58,195 nt of DNA from Gnetum montanum (GCA_015680685.1 MNCI01006092.1:171165-229359), one strand, 5' to 3'. Counted from the first letter of the stretch, positions 34,616 to 45,689 are shown. The notes: a model not told the origin generated them from the sequence alone. Numbers and translations: made by a program.

Positions 34616-36030
34616 TGAAACACCACCAAAAATTCATGTTACAAATCATAACCTTCAATTTTCAACTTAAGGTAAGATTTTATTGTAAATGTAACATTTG
34701 TAGTCCATGAGTTGCAATCTTCAATACTTTAGCTTTTTGGGAGCTAAAAAATATCTCAAAAGTTGTTATTGCCTCACTTCCTAAGTGGAAAAAGTTGCCT
34801 CATATCTATATTTGGGATTGGCAAGGCTGAAAATGCCTTGGGAATGACCAAATTTGACATTTTCATGGGTTTTTGTAGAGATATAGCCTCAAATACACTA
34901 TAACCATCTATCCCTAGCATAGATGGTGTTTGATTTTCCTTTTCCAAAAAAACCCAGCATAGATCTAGGGTTGGAATTATTGGGATTTTCTATTTTCCCA
35001 ATAGAAACTCCATCGTAGTCACCCCAAGTATTTAGTAGATGCAACATGAATAGTGTAGACATCAAGTTTACAAACAATTCCATCTTTTCCATCAATTTTA
35101 GTAGTTTACAGAAACTTTAGCATAGTCCACTATGGTCATCATAGTTGGGATGGTGTTAGCATAGTCACAAAAGACCATTTACTATTTATAGTATCTATAT
35201 GGGCTTTGGTGGCTATGGTGTATTCCAATCTTACTATAAATGGCCATCTATGCTAACAGTTATAACTATTATACCTATAATTAGACATCAATCTATCAGT
35301 AATCATGACAATGATGCACAAATCAAAAAATAGCAATTCCATGGCCTATAAAACCCAAACGTAAACACCTTATTCAGTTTTTATAACTTGGAGAGAACAA
35401 CACCATGACTTGGTTCCAACTTCTTGAGAGTAGCAACATTTTTTACAACCAAGAGAGCCTTTGTCAACTTGCAACACCTTTAAGAAAAATTGGTACCTAT
35501 GCTAGTCATTAAGACTCCCAATGTGATACCACTACACCAGAGGTGGACTACCAATTTGTTCTCACACTTACTAATTCTAATGGAAACTAGTAGGAAGTTG
35601 TTGGAAATAGGGATTGGGAAGAATCTGGATCATGGAGTTTGATGCAGAACATAACCTGCCATCTTTAATGGACTTCAAGCTCCTTCTAAGAGACTTCTTA
35701 TGCACCCAACATACAAATCTATACTTTGTGAACCCTTTACTTTATTTCCCATTCCAATAAAGCTATAATTCATTGTTGTGCATATTTAAGTTCACGTTTT
35801 CATTTCTGTGTCTATTTTCATTCCGGATCTGCAATTTTTTTTATGTTTTCATTTACATTTTTATTTACATTTCTATTGACACTTCCATAAGTCCCTAGGT
35901 GATCAGCTAGACCATCCAAGGTGCCTTGAATCCCATTTTTCGAAGACTCTTAGGATTCAAGGCTAAAACTACTTTGGCACCTGGGATATTCTAGTTTTTG
36001 TTCTTGCAACCAAATTTTCTAGGTCCAATA
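34616..36030 (+). mobile_element. Plus-sense solo LTR of the E2 family inside the E2 leader
   Basis: Starts TGAAACACCACC and ends CCAATA (CA decayed to TA), flanked by GTGTT at 34611-34615 and 36031-36035. Its sequence is the reverse complement of the 18675 and 37419 LTRs along most of its length (for example GTTGTTATTGCCTCACTTCC near 34755 and CCTAGGTGATCAGCTAGACC near 35895). At 1415 bp it is about 280 bp longer than its relatives, the extra lying in the middle, where TGCTAGCATAGT-like phrases recur. Confidence 0.75.
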
Positions 36031-36842
36031 GTGTTGACCCAAACATGGTGGAATAAACAGAGAAAGAAGAAGATTAAGGAACTTGTCCTACAGATGATAC
36101 AAGAGATGCAGAATTGGGAATAGTTGTTTGGCTAGTCAATCATTAGTAGAGACATCCAATAAAGGCGTTTAGTTCTTATTTAGTCTCAAACTCATCTTGC
36201 TCCTTCTGGTGTCTGTCTGAGCTAATCTTCTCACTCCCTCATCTACGTATATGAGTTGTATAAGCCTATGGGAATAGAAGTCAGTCAAAGGGATCTTATT
36301 GTTAGGTGATGGGATGTATTCTTTTCCATCCTAGTGTATGATTTTGAACTGATGCTTAGCATTAGACATAGAGAAAGGTATGAGGAGACCAAGCTATTTA
36401 TAAAATTTTTCATTGATAACTACAAAATCTAGGTTCTAGCCTCGTTGTCTAAGTGATTGCTTATGCTCTATGACCGTTGGATCCTTTGGGTCATAAATGC
36501 AAACTACATCCTTGTTATAGGACATGTAGGTAAGGTTGAGAGGTAGTACAGTGAATCTGTGAAAACACATTAACCAAATATTTAATTGGGCTATGAACTA
36601 AAAGTCTTAGCAAATGAGACTACCCCATGTATAAAAGACTCGGCCTATAAAATATGATAGAATATTGTAATTACAAGAGTGGTGTAGATGGAAATGACAG
36701 TGTTGTACATTGCACTGGAAAAAATCAATTAATTAATTTTTATGTGCTTTTCAATGTAGGAAATAGTGGCCATGTTGTAAATTGTTGCTAGGAAAATTCA
36801 ATGTGAAAAGGTTCGAGATAAATTGTCAATTATACACTGGGT

Positions 36843-37249
36843 TTGGGTGACCACCCAACCATAGCTTGTAGTGCAAAAAATATGCTAGGCTTTGGGAGAA
36901 GGCTAACAGAAATTTTCTAAAAAAAGTACAAGTCAAAAAAATAGGTTATATAGTGGGCTTTAGAGAAGCTTGAAGGTAAATTTTAAAAAATTAGAAGTGT
37001 GGGTTTTTGCAGTTTTTATGCTAGGCTTTGAAAAGTCTAGCACTTGTTGTAAAAATGATAGATGGTCCAAACCTACTACAACATAAACATTGGGCTTTAG
37101 GAAAGCCCAACAACAACTCAAACAATTCAAATATGTAAACTATCTATAGGTTATATGATGGGTTTTAAGGAAAACCCAAAACCATTTTTAATGTTAAATA
37201 AGAGGGTAGAGCAGGTTGTAGGGCAACATTGGTTTTGCGAAAAAACCAA
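36843..37249. repeat. Hairpin array with a period of about 69 bp in the E2 leader
   Basis: Short inverted repeats begin at 36843 (TTGGGTG/CACCCAA), 36886 (weak), 36955 (weak), 37021 (CTAGGCTTT/AAAGTCTAG), 37090 (TTGGGCTTT/AAAGCCCAA), 37159 (GGGTTTT/AAAACCC) and 37229 (TTGGTTTT/AAAACCAA). From 36886 on, starts are 66 to 70 bp apart. The stems keep pairing while their bases change (GGGCTTT to GGGTTTT with AAAGCCC to AAAACCC). It lies 150 to 550 bp downstream of the primer site in element sense. Confidence 0.75.
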
Positions 37250-37394
37250 CATATAGTCATAGAGTATCAAGGCTTTGCTAACTTTGGAAGAAAACCCAAA
37301 GAAAAAATTGAAGTATTCTAAACATAGGTAAAAAATGGCCAAAATCAATCTCTAGGAAAAGAGAGAGTAGGATTGGACAAAGAATTTGGGTAGA

Positions 37395-37413
37395 GGGCCT
37401 CCTTCTAGCACTA
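37395..37413 (-). other. Candidate primer binding site of E2
   Basis: Six bases after the LTR end, minus TAGTGCTAGAAGGAGGCCC. The equivalent site next to the LTR at 11575 reads TACCACTAGAAGGAGGGC. The shared form TGGCGCTAGAAGGAGGG is an inference, and I cannot assign the tRNA. Confidence 0.45.
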
Positions 37414-37418
37414 GAAAC

Positions 37419-38559
37419 TCATACACCTAAAAAATTCTATGTTGGAAGGACAAAAATATTAGGATGACACTGTTTGACTTTGGATCCATGGGCCTTGAGA
37501 AAAGGATTTGAAGCATCTTGGATGGTCTTGCCAATCACCCAGGAACTTATGATTTGTTATCAACATATATATAATAAATTTTCAAATGCAAATCTAAGCA
37601 TAGAGAAACATGGAATAAATTTGTATGAACAAATGAAACTATAAACTTTTATTGAAATTATGAATTTTCTATAGAAACAAAGTTCAGAGAATATAAAGTT
37701 TTATGCTATAATACACAAGGAGTCAAAGGGAGAATGCTTGGAACCCAATATAGCTAGTAGGATGCATTCTATAGTCAACTCTATCTTTGATTGTCCCAAA
37801 TGTTCTACTTCTCAAACTTGTCACTAGTTTCTCTGTTATTAGGATCTACGCTGGGGTGGAAGAATGGATATGAACTCTTGATGGATCTACATTATTTTGA
37901 AAGTCTAAATTTTTAGCTTGAATGAAAATTGCCAAAATTCCTTACAATGAGGTCAACTCTAGCTTAAATAGTCCATTAGGTGTCTAATTTTTTGTTGTAA
38001 ATTTCTACCATGATTGCTGGCAAACTGCAACAAATTTTTGGCATGTGCAATGCATCTCTTGGTAACATATTTAGCAAATTTAGATAATTTTATGCTCTGC
38101 TATGCTACCTCCATATGTTTCCCATTGTATGAGGCAAAGATGCTTAGCATAAAAACTCAAGCCCCAAATTCTATACACTATTCTTGTAGACTTATAGGTG
38201 TAAAAAACTACCATGATTAGTGTATAGGCTAATAAATGGAAAATTTGATGTTTTTCAAGGCATTTTCAACATTTCAGCCTAGGTATATGAAATTTATAGT
38301 TTTTTCCACCTAAAAGATGAGGCATTCACAACTTATGAAGATATTTTTAGCCTCCATAACTTGAGATGTATGAGATTTACAGCATATGAGCTGCAAATCT
38401 CACATCTTACATTAAAAATACTCCCCCAAATTCTAGAGATAAAGGTTATAATGCCATATTTTAGAGGAAATAAGAAAATTATGTCTACTATTATTTTTCA
38501 CCAAATTACAAATAATTTTTATTATTAACTTCAACATGAATTTTCTTTAGGGTGGTTCA
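37419..38559 (-). repeat. E2 5' LTR
   Basis: Direct repeat of 18675-19802. On plus it starts TCATACACC (decayed from a TG start) and ends GGTGGTTCA, followed by the target duplication AGTTG and the resumed E5 RT reading. Length 1141 bp. The two LTRs are visibly diverged, so E2 is old. Confidence 0.9.
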
Positions 38560-38564
38560 AGTTG

Positions 38565-39236
38565 GAAGAGACACATTTAATGTTTAATATGAAGACGATT
38601 CATTTCTTCAAGAGGAAAATCATATATTTGAGGCATATGTTTTGTTAGAACCAAATTCAAATAGAAGCTACCAAGGTGATGACCATTAGAAATTGGCCAA
38701 TTCCTAAGAATGTTAGTAAGGTACGATCGTTCCTTAGTTTAGCGAGTTTTTATAGATGGCTCATTAAAAATTTTAGTGGTATTTGTTAAAGAAAAATCAA
38801 GATTTTAGATGGGATAATAAAATCCAAAGGAGCATTGACTTATTGAAAGCAAAAATTACCTATGAACCAGTGCCTGTAATTCCAAATTTTTAAAAGCTTT
38901 TTCAAATGGAGGTCAATGCAAGTGGACTTGCCATTAGTAGGGTACTTTCATAAGAAGGTAGACCTATTGATATCTTTTTAGAAAATTTGAATGAATGAAG
39001 GAAAAAATACATTTTATATGAGAAGGATTTGTACACTATTCATTAAGTAATCAAGAATTGGAAGCATTACTTTTTACCTAAGGAATATAATATGATGATA
39101 GACCACAATGCACTTCAATTTCTAAACTCATAAAAGAAGCTGATTATAAAGTGCATGAAGTGGATTGCACAGTTATAAGAGTTTAATTTTGTGTTGAAGC
39201 AAAAAAATGGGAAAGCCAATGTTGTAGCTAATGTTA
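38565..39236 (+). pseudogene. E5 RT end and RNase H
   Basis: Continues the RT reading cut at 18674: HFFKRKIIYLRHMF, IRNWPIPKNVSKVRSFLSLA and FYRWLIKNFSGI (connection region), then RNase H with NASGLAISRVLS, KKYILYEKDLYTIH, LPKEYNMMIDHNALQFL and FNFVLKQKNGKANVVA up to the E6 insertion at 39237. Numerous stops and small frameshifts. RNase H would remove the RNA strand of the cDNA hybrid. Confidence 0.8.
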
Positions 39237-40368
39237 TGGATCATTGAACTTAGAATACGGGAATGAATAAGTTCCCAAAATCAAACCTTTATAAAACAAA
39301 GCACACACATGAATTTTCATGGTTTCCCAATAGAGGTACTTCACACTTGGAGGGTAGATTGTAAGAACACCTCTAGAATTTGTTTCTCTCAACATATGGT
39401 TGAAGTGTCCACATCCTATATAGTCTTCAAGCTCTGCTCTAGAGTGTTGTACCACAACACCAATCACTTAACCCCACAAGGTCCTATTAGGCTTGGAAAT
39501 GTGGTTTCAAGGCTTCCAAAACCTTTACAATTTTGAGCTTTACATCATAGTGTTGTACCACAAGACCAATAACACAATTCCATAGGATCCCAACATTCTC
39601 AAGCACATCAACCTTGCAAGGAAACAAGAGAACAACAATTACAAGAAAATATTACAACTCAATTTGCTAATCCTTGCATAGTTAGGTACATCACACTTTA
39701 CAGTGCCAAAATGATAAGATAATGAGGAGAAATAGAGAATTCAATGATTACAAATGATTGTACAATGAATACAAGAAAGCTTTCACTTTTCCCAATGCAC
39801 ATCAAGTCTTCTTATAGTTTTCATGTTACTAAATCCTTCTCAAAACTCATGCAACAACTAACTAATGCTCACTAACGATTATGGGAGACATCTTTCCCAG
39901 GTTTGAGACATCTCTTTAAATTTTCCTTCAATTGTAGAAAGATGTCTTTGTTTTTTTGAAAGATGTCTTTTTGAAATCTCCATCCTAGAAGACGTCTTTG
40001 CTCAATGAAAGAAATCTATTTGTATTTGATCTACATTCTGTAAAGATGTCTTTGCCTCATAAAAGACATCTTTGGCAAGGAAAAGACATCTTTATGAATT
40101 TTCTTTCAGTTCACCCAAAATTTGCCAAAAAATCTACTACATCCCAGAGACATCTTTCTTCATCTTCCTTTGCATGATGAATCCTTCATTTCTTGTCCAT
40201 ATCCTTGCCCAATCCAAGTTCTTTTCTTACAAGCACAACAATCACACAGACAAGAAAACAAACTTGTTTTCCATTTTTCTTAATGTCTTGACGTACCAAA
40301 ACCATAATGTCCACAATGTCCTCATTTTTGGTACTATCCAAAACTTAAGAAAATGGGTTCACCATGCA
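39237..40368 (-). repeat. E6 3' LTR with AGACGTCT-derived array
   Basis: Aligns with 44666-45676 (shared TGGATC.TTGAACTTAGA, CACACTTGGAGGGTAGATTG, GACATCTTTCCCA). Units GATGTC/GACATC occur from 39887 to about 40155; one ancestral GACGTC survives at 39991-39996, where the other LTR has GACATC (45315-45320). Length 1132 bp. Confidence 0.85.
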
Positions 40369-40420
40369 CAATAATTCTCCCCCTTTTTGGACATAACTAA
40401 AAATGTCAAACCTATATACA

Positions 40421-40446
40421 TACACACACACACACACACACACACA
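40421..40446. repeat. (AC)n microsatellite
   Basis: Thirteen AC units right inside the 3' LTR boundary of E6. Confidence 0.9.
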
Positions 40447-40979
40447 ATTATCATAAAAGATATTCTAAGAAAATCATAAAGACATAAAAAGTCCTATGGT
40501 AGCCAGGGATTAGGATAAGCATGAAGAATCAATAGGATGTAAGTCAAGTAAAAGAGTTGGAATAAAAATTAATAAACCACACATAGATAACTAGAAAACA
40601 TACCATTTGTCAATAATTATCTACAAAATATTTTATATCAAACTATCCACAAGCATCTTGGAGTACAAATATCCACAAATCAATCACATACGTGCAAAGT
40701 CCCAAGATCACATATGTGAGAGTCACAAAATGTCTCGTTCTTTTTTGATCATCAAAAGGAAAGAACAAAAAACCTATTGAGGTCTCAATCACTAACCTTG
40801 GTAGCATACTCACATTCAAAATCCACTACTACTCAAGATGGATGATAGGTCTTCTCCTCATCGTCATCACTACTAGTATTGGGATGGATGGATTTTTGAG
40901 TTTTCTCATTTGAGGACTCAACTCACTACACTAGAACCTACCTAAGACAAAGCTTCACTCAAAACTAAGAGAAAGCTAG

Positions 40980-42402
40980 TAGAGCTGATGAAGTTGGTGG
41001 CCACTAAGATAGTACCCAATGGGACGTGGTTCCAAAGTTGCTCTCCATAGCCCATTTCTCAAAAGAGCTTGAGTCATCAGTATGAGATGGAGTAGTGGAA
41101 ATAGAAGGCATTGGAACATGATGCTTTGGCTACTGCATGGAACCATTCTCCCCTTGAACACCAGCTAGGGGGTGCCTCTAGCTTAGAATCTGATCCCATC
41201 CTAAAGTCATATGTGCATGAGGGGCCTGCTACTTAAGAATGTCATGGAGAAATCAAAACATCATCCTTGCTATCTAAGATGGGAGGCATAGTGACCTACT
41301 CAAATACCTATCCATCAAAGGAAGGAGGAATCCTAGCCTCATCTAATCTTTTACATAAGTAAGAGAGGTTCCTTCCAAGCTTCCCAATGGCTTGAGAAAT
41401 GGATCTAAATATCTTATTTAAAGAGGAAGTAATCTACCCTCCAAAATATTTTGATCTTCTCAATTGTGGTGAGGCCTCGTTCTTTTGTTTGGTAATATAA
41501 TGTTAGGTCCTGTTACTACTATGTGAGAATAACTCTTCTTCTTTGTGTACTCACCAAGACTTGACTTACCTTTAAACAAAGTTAACTTTGGAATAAGTGC
41601 ATCCTTCTGATGGATCAAAATGCCAATGAGGTAAGGGTGCCCAAGGGTTCTCTCCATAGCATAGAGGCTTGAAATGCCTCTACAAAGAGTGTGCCCCAGA
41701 TCTAATAGTAACCTAGTAAGTAAACAATATAGTCCATTGCCATGGGCTTATAGCAAATAACTGTAACATCCTCCCTTTACCATTATATTATACAAAAAAA
41801 TAAGTGATAATATGAAGGCATCTAGAGTCATCTTGCTTCACTCTATGTGACCTCAATCAAAAGGCATATCTCTTCCAAACAATACATCATAGAATTCAAC
41901 ATGAGCTATGGGCATAATACCATTTGTGTAAATGTCATGCATAGACTCTATAGTAACCCAGAAGACATCAGGAGTGGAAATACCTAGAAGTGGATTACTA
42001 ATTTGAGGAGAGACTTCAACAACAATTCCCATCAATAGTGGATGTAAAATCCCCCAAAATATAATAAAAAATAATAATGTTACAATAGAATTCTTGAATT
42101 AACACTTCAGGCATAAGAAAATTCATGAAATTGAATGTAGTCTAGTTCAAAAGCATAAAATAATCTAACAAAGCTTGTTTTCCATGTAGAGGGAAATTAA
42201 GAGAATGCTTAGAAACAATGGTGGTGGCTTTTGTAGCCTCAAACCTATCTTAAGCACCTATACTTTGAAATTGGGGCATGTATGAAGGTAGTGCACTGCT
42301 AGAACTTCCTCTTGCATGTTTCTTGGATGGATTTCTAGACATGCCAATCTTCTTGTAGGCTATCACTACCAACATTGTTCTGAATGGTGGAGCCCTACTC
42401 AT
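40980..42402 (-). pseudogene. E6 second ORF, unknown protein
   Basis: From an ATG at 42402 one frame runs about 120 codons (MSRAPPFRTMLVVIAY, KKHARGSSSALPSYMPQFQ), shifts near 42040, then continues to about 41460 (VEVSPQISNPLLGISTPDVF, MTLDAFILSLIFLYNI, RTLGHPYLIGILIHQKDALI), and further fragments reach 40980. It has a few stops only. It occupies the place where pol should be. The hydrophobic middle with a GHPYLIGILI segment recalls the extra ORF of E1 in layout; homology is a guess. It is not RT, integrase or protease by motif. Confidence 0.5.
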
Positions 42403-42489
42403 CTTTGTAGGATCTTTGTGAAGGAATACACAAAAATGGGGGTTTTGTCTTTTATAACCATGGGTAAATGAGGGCTGCGAATGAAGAAA

Positions 42490-42660
42490 GAGACATCCTT
42501 TTTAACAAAAAGATGTCTTTTTTGCATGTAAATGATATAGTAGATGTCTTTTATTTATTGAATATGTCCTTTCTACAACAAACAAAAACTTAGAGAGATG
42601 TCTTTATTCTACCAAAGACATCTTGGTAGAAACATCTTTCACTTTTGAAAGATGTCTTTC
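42490..42660. repeat. AGATGTCT/AGACATCT array upstream of the E6 second ORF
   Basis: GATGTC or GACATC cores at 42492, 42512, 42543, 42598, 42617 and 42651. It lies outside the LTRs, about 90 bp upstream of the ATG at 42402, which is a promoter-like position in element sense. Confidence 0.7.
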
Positions 42661-43719
42661 TTCAAAAGTCAAGATGAGGTTTTGGAAAGTTTCCATTATT
42701 TTATAGTCTCAATTAAACCTTTCAAAAAAATGAAATACTTACCTTTACCTATCTATCATGTTGTTAGGAGATGATGATATCTAAAGAGCTAAGGAATGTG
42801 TTTCCTCTTTTGAGGAATCTCCTTTGAATCAAATATCCCCAATATCTAATCATGACTTCCTCTTACAAATTTTTTAGGGAAAGTGTCTTAATGCCCTTGG
42901 TCATATTTAATTCTCCATTTCCTTTTACATCCTTGGTCCTTTGGGTTGACTTCCAATCTTCCCTGTGATCCTACATAAAACCCTTTCTCAATGCACTTTG
43001 ATAAAACCAAAGATTCTTGTCAAATGTCCATGTAATCATATGATAAAACTTTAGATTGCACTTCCATTTTTTAGGTCCAATATTATTACAATAATAACAT
43101 CTAATTATCCTATTTAAAAAATAACTATAAGGACCAAACCTTTGAGGAGTTTTATGTTGGAAAAAATTTTCCCTTGATGTAGAGTCCTTGTTCCATGATG
43201 GTTCCTTTAGATGAGATGAAGGTTCCTCTTCTTGGTGGTAGCATCCAAGTCCACTTTTGTCTTGTGGGATTCTTTCTTATTCAAGAACCATTCAAAGAGC
43301 CTCTTTTCCTTTCATTAGTCTTTCATTCACTAGCCTAACATTAACAAGTTCTTCTTTCATCTGCTCACATGATCTAGTTAGTGCTTTATTCTCAAACTTA
43401 AGGTCTGAGAATTATTTGTTAAGATAAAAAATAGTTAAGTTTAATGAGGATATTTTCTGATCTTTAGACTTGACTTGTTTATTTAACTTAGTGTAATGAT
43501 TTTGAAAATTTAAAAGTTATTTACATAATAAATCAAACCTCTCATCATCTGAATCACCATCAGTAAGAGCTATGTAGATGAGCTGAGAAGTTTTTGCATC
43601 AGCTTCCACTTCTTCTTCACTCTATTTCCCATCATCCCAACTTGTATAAAAGTTGGTCATATGCCCTTCTTTAAGGTATTTGTTCTTGTATTGCATTTTG
43701 AGGTTACTAAAACATTCAA

Positions 43720-44580
43720 AGGCCACATGGCCTCTAACTTCACACATCCAACATTCTATAGAAGAAAATTCTAAATTAGAGTTTTAAAAGTTCTTACCTC
43801 TTTCTTTACCTTTAGGTTGATTGAATCTTTGCATATATGCTTCTTTGTTCTTCCTATTAATTAGTTGTTGTAGCTTTCTGGTGAGAAAGGCAATCTTATC
43901 TTTACTACCCTCTTCATGCTCATTGAGTTCCTTCTCCTTTGAAGTAGTCTTTAAGGCAATGGGTCTTTCTTGAATAGCTCCTTCACTTATGAGATTCAAT
44001 TCATAAGCAATGAGAGCACTTTGAAGCTCTTCAAATTTTAAGGTTGAGAAGTCTCTAATTTCTTCCATCACTGTGACCTTAGGCCTTAACTCTGATTGTA
44101 GAGTTCTGATCATTTTAATGATGATGTTGCCTTCAAGAAAGTCTTTCCTTATTCCTCTAATCGCTACAACATGATCATTAGCTCTAGAAAAATAATCCTT
44201 GATTTCCTCACTTTCTCACATTTTGAGTTTATCATATCCACTTTTCAAAACTAACAATTTTTATTACTTAAGAATAAAGGTTCCTTCATAAGTAGCTTCC
44301 AAAGTTTGCCAAATTTCTTTGGTTATTTTACATCTTGTTGCCTTATTAAATTCAAATTTATTCAATGCACAACATAAACAGTTTTTTGCTTTTGAATTAA
44401 ACATGAACTCATCCTTTTCCTCTTGAGGCCATTTGTTGCAAGGCTTGATGATGCTAATGGTACCATTGACAGGTGGAGCACAACCTTGCAAAATTGACTT
44501 CTAGAGTTCAAACTCCATGGATTCAAAGAACCCTTACAATTTGGCTTTTCAATAGGAAAAGTCAAATCCATCAAACATGG
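43720..44580 (-). pseudogene. E6 copia Gag
   Basis: Reads on minus from about 44575 (GGTSI-like, then KWPQEEKDEFMFNSKAKNCL, FNKATRCKITKEIWQTLEAT) through DYFSRANDHVVAIRG to 44113-43784 (LQSELRPKVTVMEEIRDFST, LQSALIAYELNLISEGAI, QRFNQPKGKERGKNF) and a complete CCHC knuckle, CWMCEVRGHVAFEC, near 43755-43714. This is the UBN2/copia Gag pattern. Two or three frameshifts. A Glu/Lys-rich tail continues leftward to about 43200. Confidence 0.8.
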
Positions 44581-44648
44581 GTGGCTTTGTGTAAGATGTC
44601 CCCTCCACTATTCACTCTTGAAGTTGATGATGATAGAGAAGAGTACTA

Positions 44649-44661
44649 GGCTCTAATACCA
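44649..44661 (-). other. E6 primer binding site (initiator tRNA-Met type)
   Basis: Minus TGGTATTAGAGCC, one transition from TGGTATCAGAGCC, four bases from the LTR end. Confidence 0.85.
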
Positions 44662-44665
44662 CTTT

Positions 44666-45676
44666 TGGATCGTTGAACTTAGAGGGGGACGATGAATCAG
44701 TTCCCTAAATCAAACCTTTATAAGAAACAAAGAACACACACAAATTTACATGGTTCCCCAACTTGGGTATGCCACACTTGGAGGGTAGATTGCAAGCAAA
44801 CCTCTAGACTTTGTTGCTCTCAAAATGTGATTAAAGGATCCACACCTTATACAATATTCAAGCCCTACTCTAGAGTTTTGTACCATAGCACCAACAACTC
44901 AATCCGATAGGATCCTGACAAGCTCAAGCACATCAACCCCATAGGGCAACAAGAGAACAACAATTACAAGGAAAGATTACAACTTAATTTGCTGATCCTT
45001 GCATAGTTAGATACAATACACTTTACAATGCAAAAATGATAAGACAATGAGGAGCAATAGAGAATTCAATGATTAAAAATGATTGTATAATGAATATAAT
45101 AAGGCTTGTACTTTTTCCAATGCACATCAAGTCTTGTTATATCTATCATGTTGCTAAATCCTTTTCAAAACTCTTGCAACAACTAGCTAACTATCACTAA
45201 TGATCATGGGAGACATCTTTCCCATGTTTGAGATGTCTCTCTAAATTTTCCTTTAATTCTGGGAAGACATTTTTGTTTTCTAAAAGATGTCTTTCTGAAG
45301 TCTCCATCCTGGAAGACATCTTTGCTCAATGGAAGATGTCTTTCTATATTTGGTCTAAATTCTGTAAAGGAATCTTTGCCTCATGAAAGATGTCTTTAGC
45401 TAGGGAAAGATGTGCTACTTCTAAAGACATCTTTCTAAATTTTCTCTAAGTTCATCCCAAACCTACCAACACATTTACTACTTCCCAGAGATGTCCTTCT
45501 TCATCTTCCTTTGCTCAATGAATCCTTCATTTCTTGTCCATAGACTTTTCCAATTCAAGTTCTTGTCTTGTAAGTACAGCAATCACATAGACAAACAAAG
45601 AAACTTATTTTCCATTTTTCTTAATGTTTTGACATACCAAAACCATAAGGTCCATAGATGCATTGTCCAAGGTGCA
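44666..45676 (-). repeat. E6 5' LTR
   Basis: Direct repeat of 39237-40368, plus start TGGATCGTTGAACTTAGAG and end AGGTGCA, followed by the target duplication TGTTG. Carries the array of GATGTC/GACATC units at about 45212-45495. Length 1011 bp. Open frames at 44692 and 45491 are LTR sequence. Confidence 0.85.
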
Positions 45677-45689
45677 TGTTGTTAATTTT

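Larger units (their letters stand above)
18675..38559 (-). mobile_element. E2: giant Tat-like Ty3/gypsy element nested in E5
   Basis: Minus-strand element of about 19.9 kb with 5' LTR 37419-38559 and 3' LTR 18675-19802, flanked by AGTTT (18670-18674) and AGTTG (38560-38564), a target duplication with one change. Element order: LTR, primer site, leader with hairpin array, gag, protease, [insert 24216 to about 31500], RT (YADD box), RNase H, a second RNase H-like domain, integrase, long 3' internal region, palindrome over the polypurine tract, LTR. The dual RNase H and large size suggest the Tat lineage (inference). It carries a solo LTR of its own family in the leader. Confidence 0.85.
39237..45676 (-). 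mobile_element. E6: Ty1/copia-type element without recognisable pol
   Basis: Minus-strand element with 5' LTR 44666-45676 and 3' LTR 39237-40368. The flanks TGTTA (39232-39236) and TGTTG (45677-45681) make a near-perfect target duplication inside the E5 RNase H/integrase junction. The primer site is initiator-Met type (44649-44661) and a strong polypurine tract sits at 40374-40390 (minus CCAAAAAGGGGGAGAAT). Between them I see gag and a second ORF of unknown type but no RT, RNase H or integrase. It looks non-autonomous, mobilised by a full copia relative. Confidence 0.8.
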
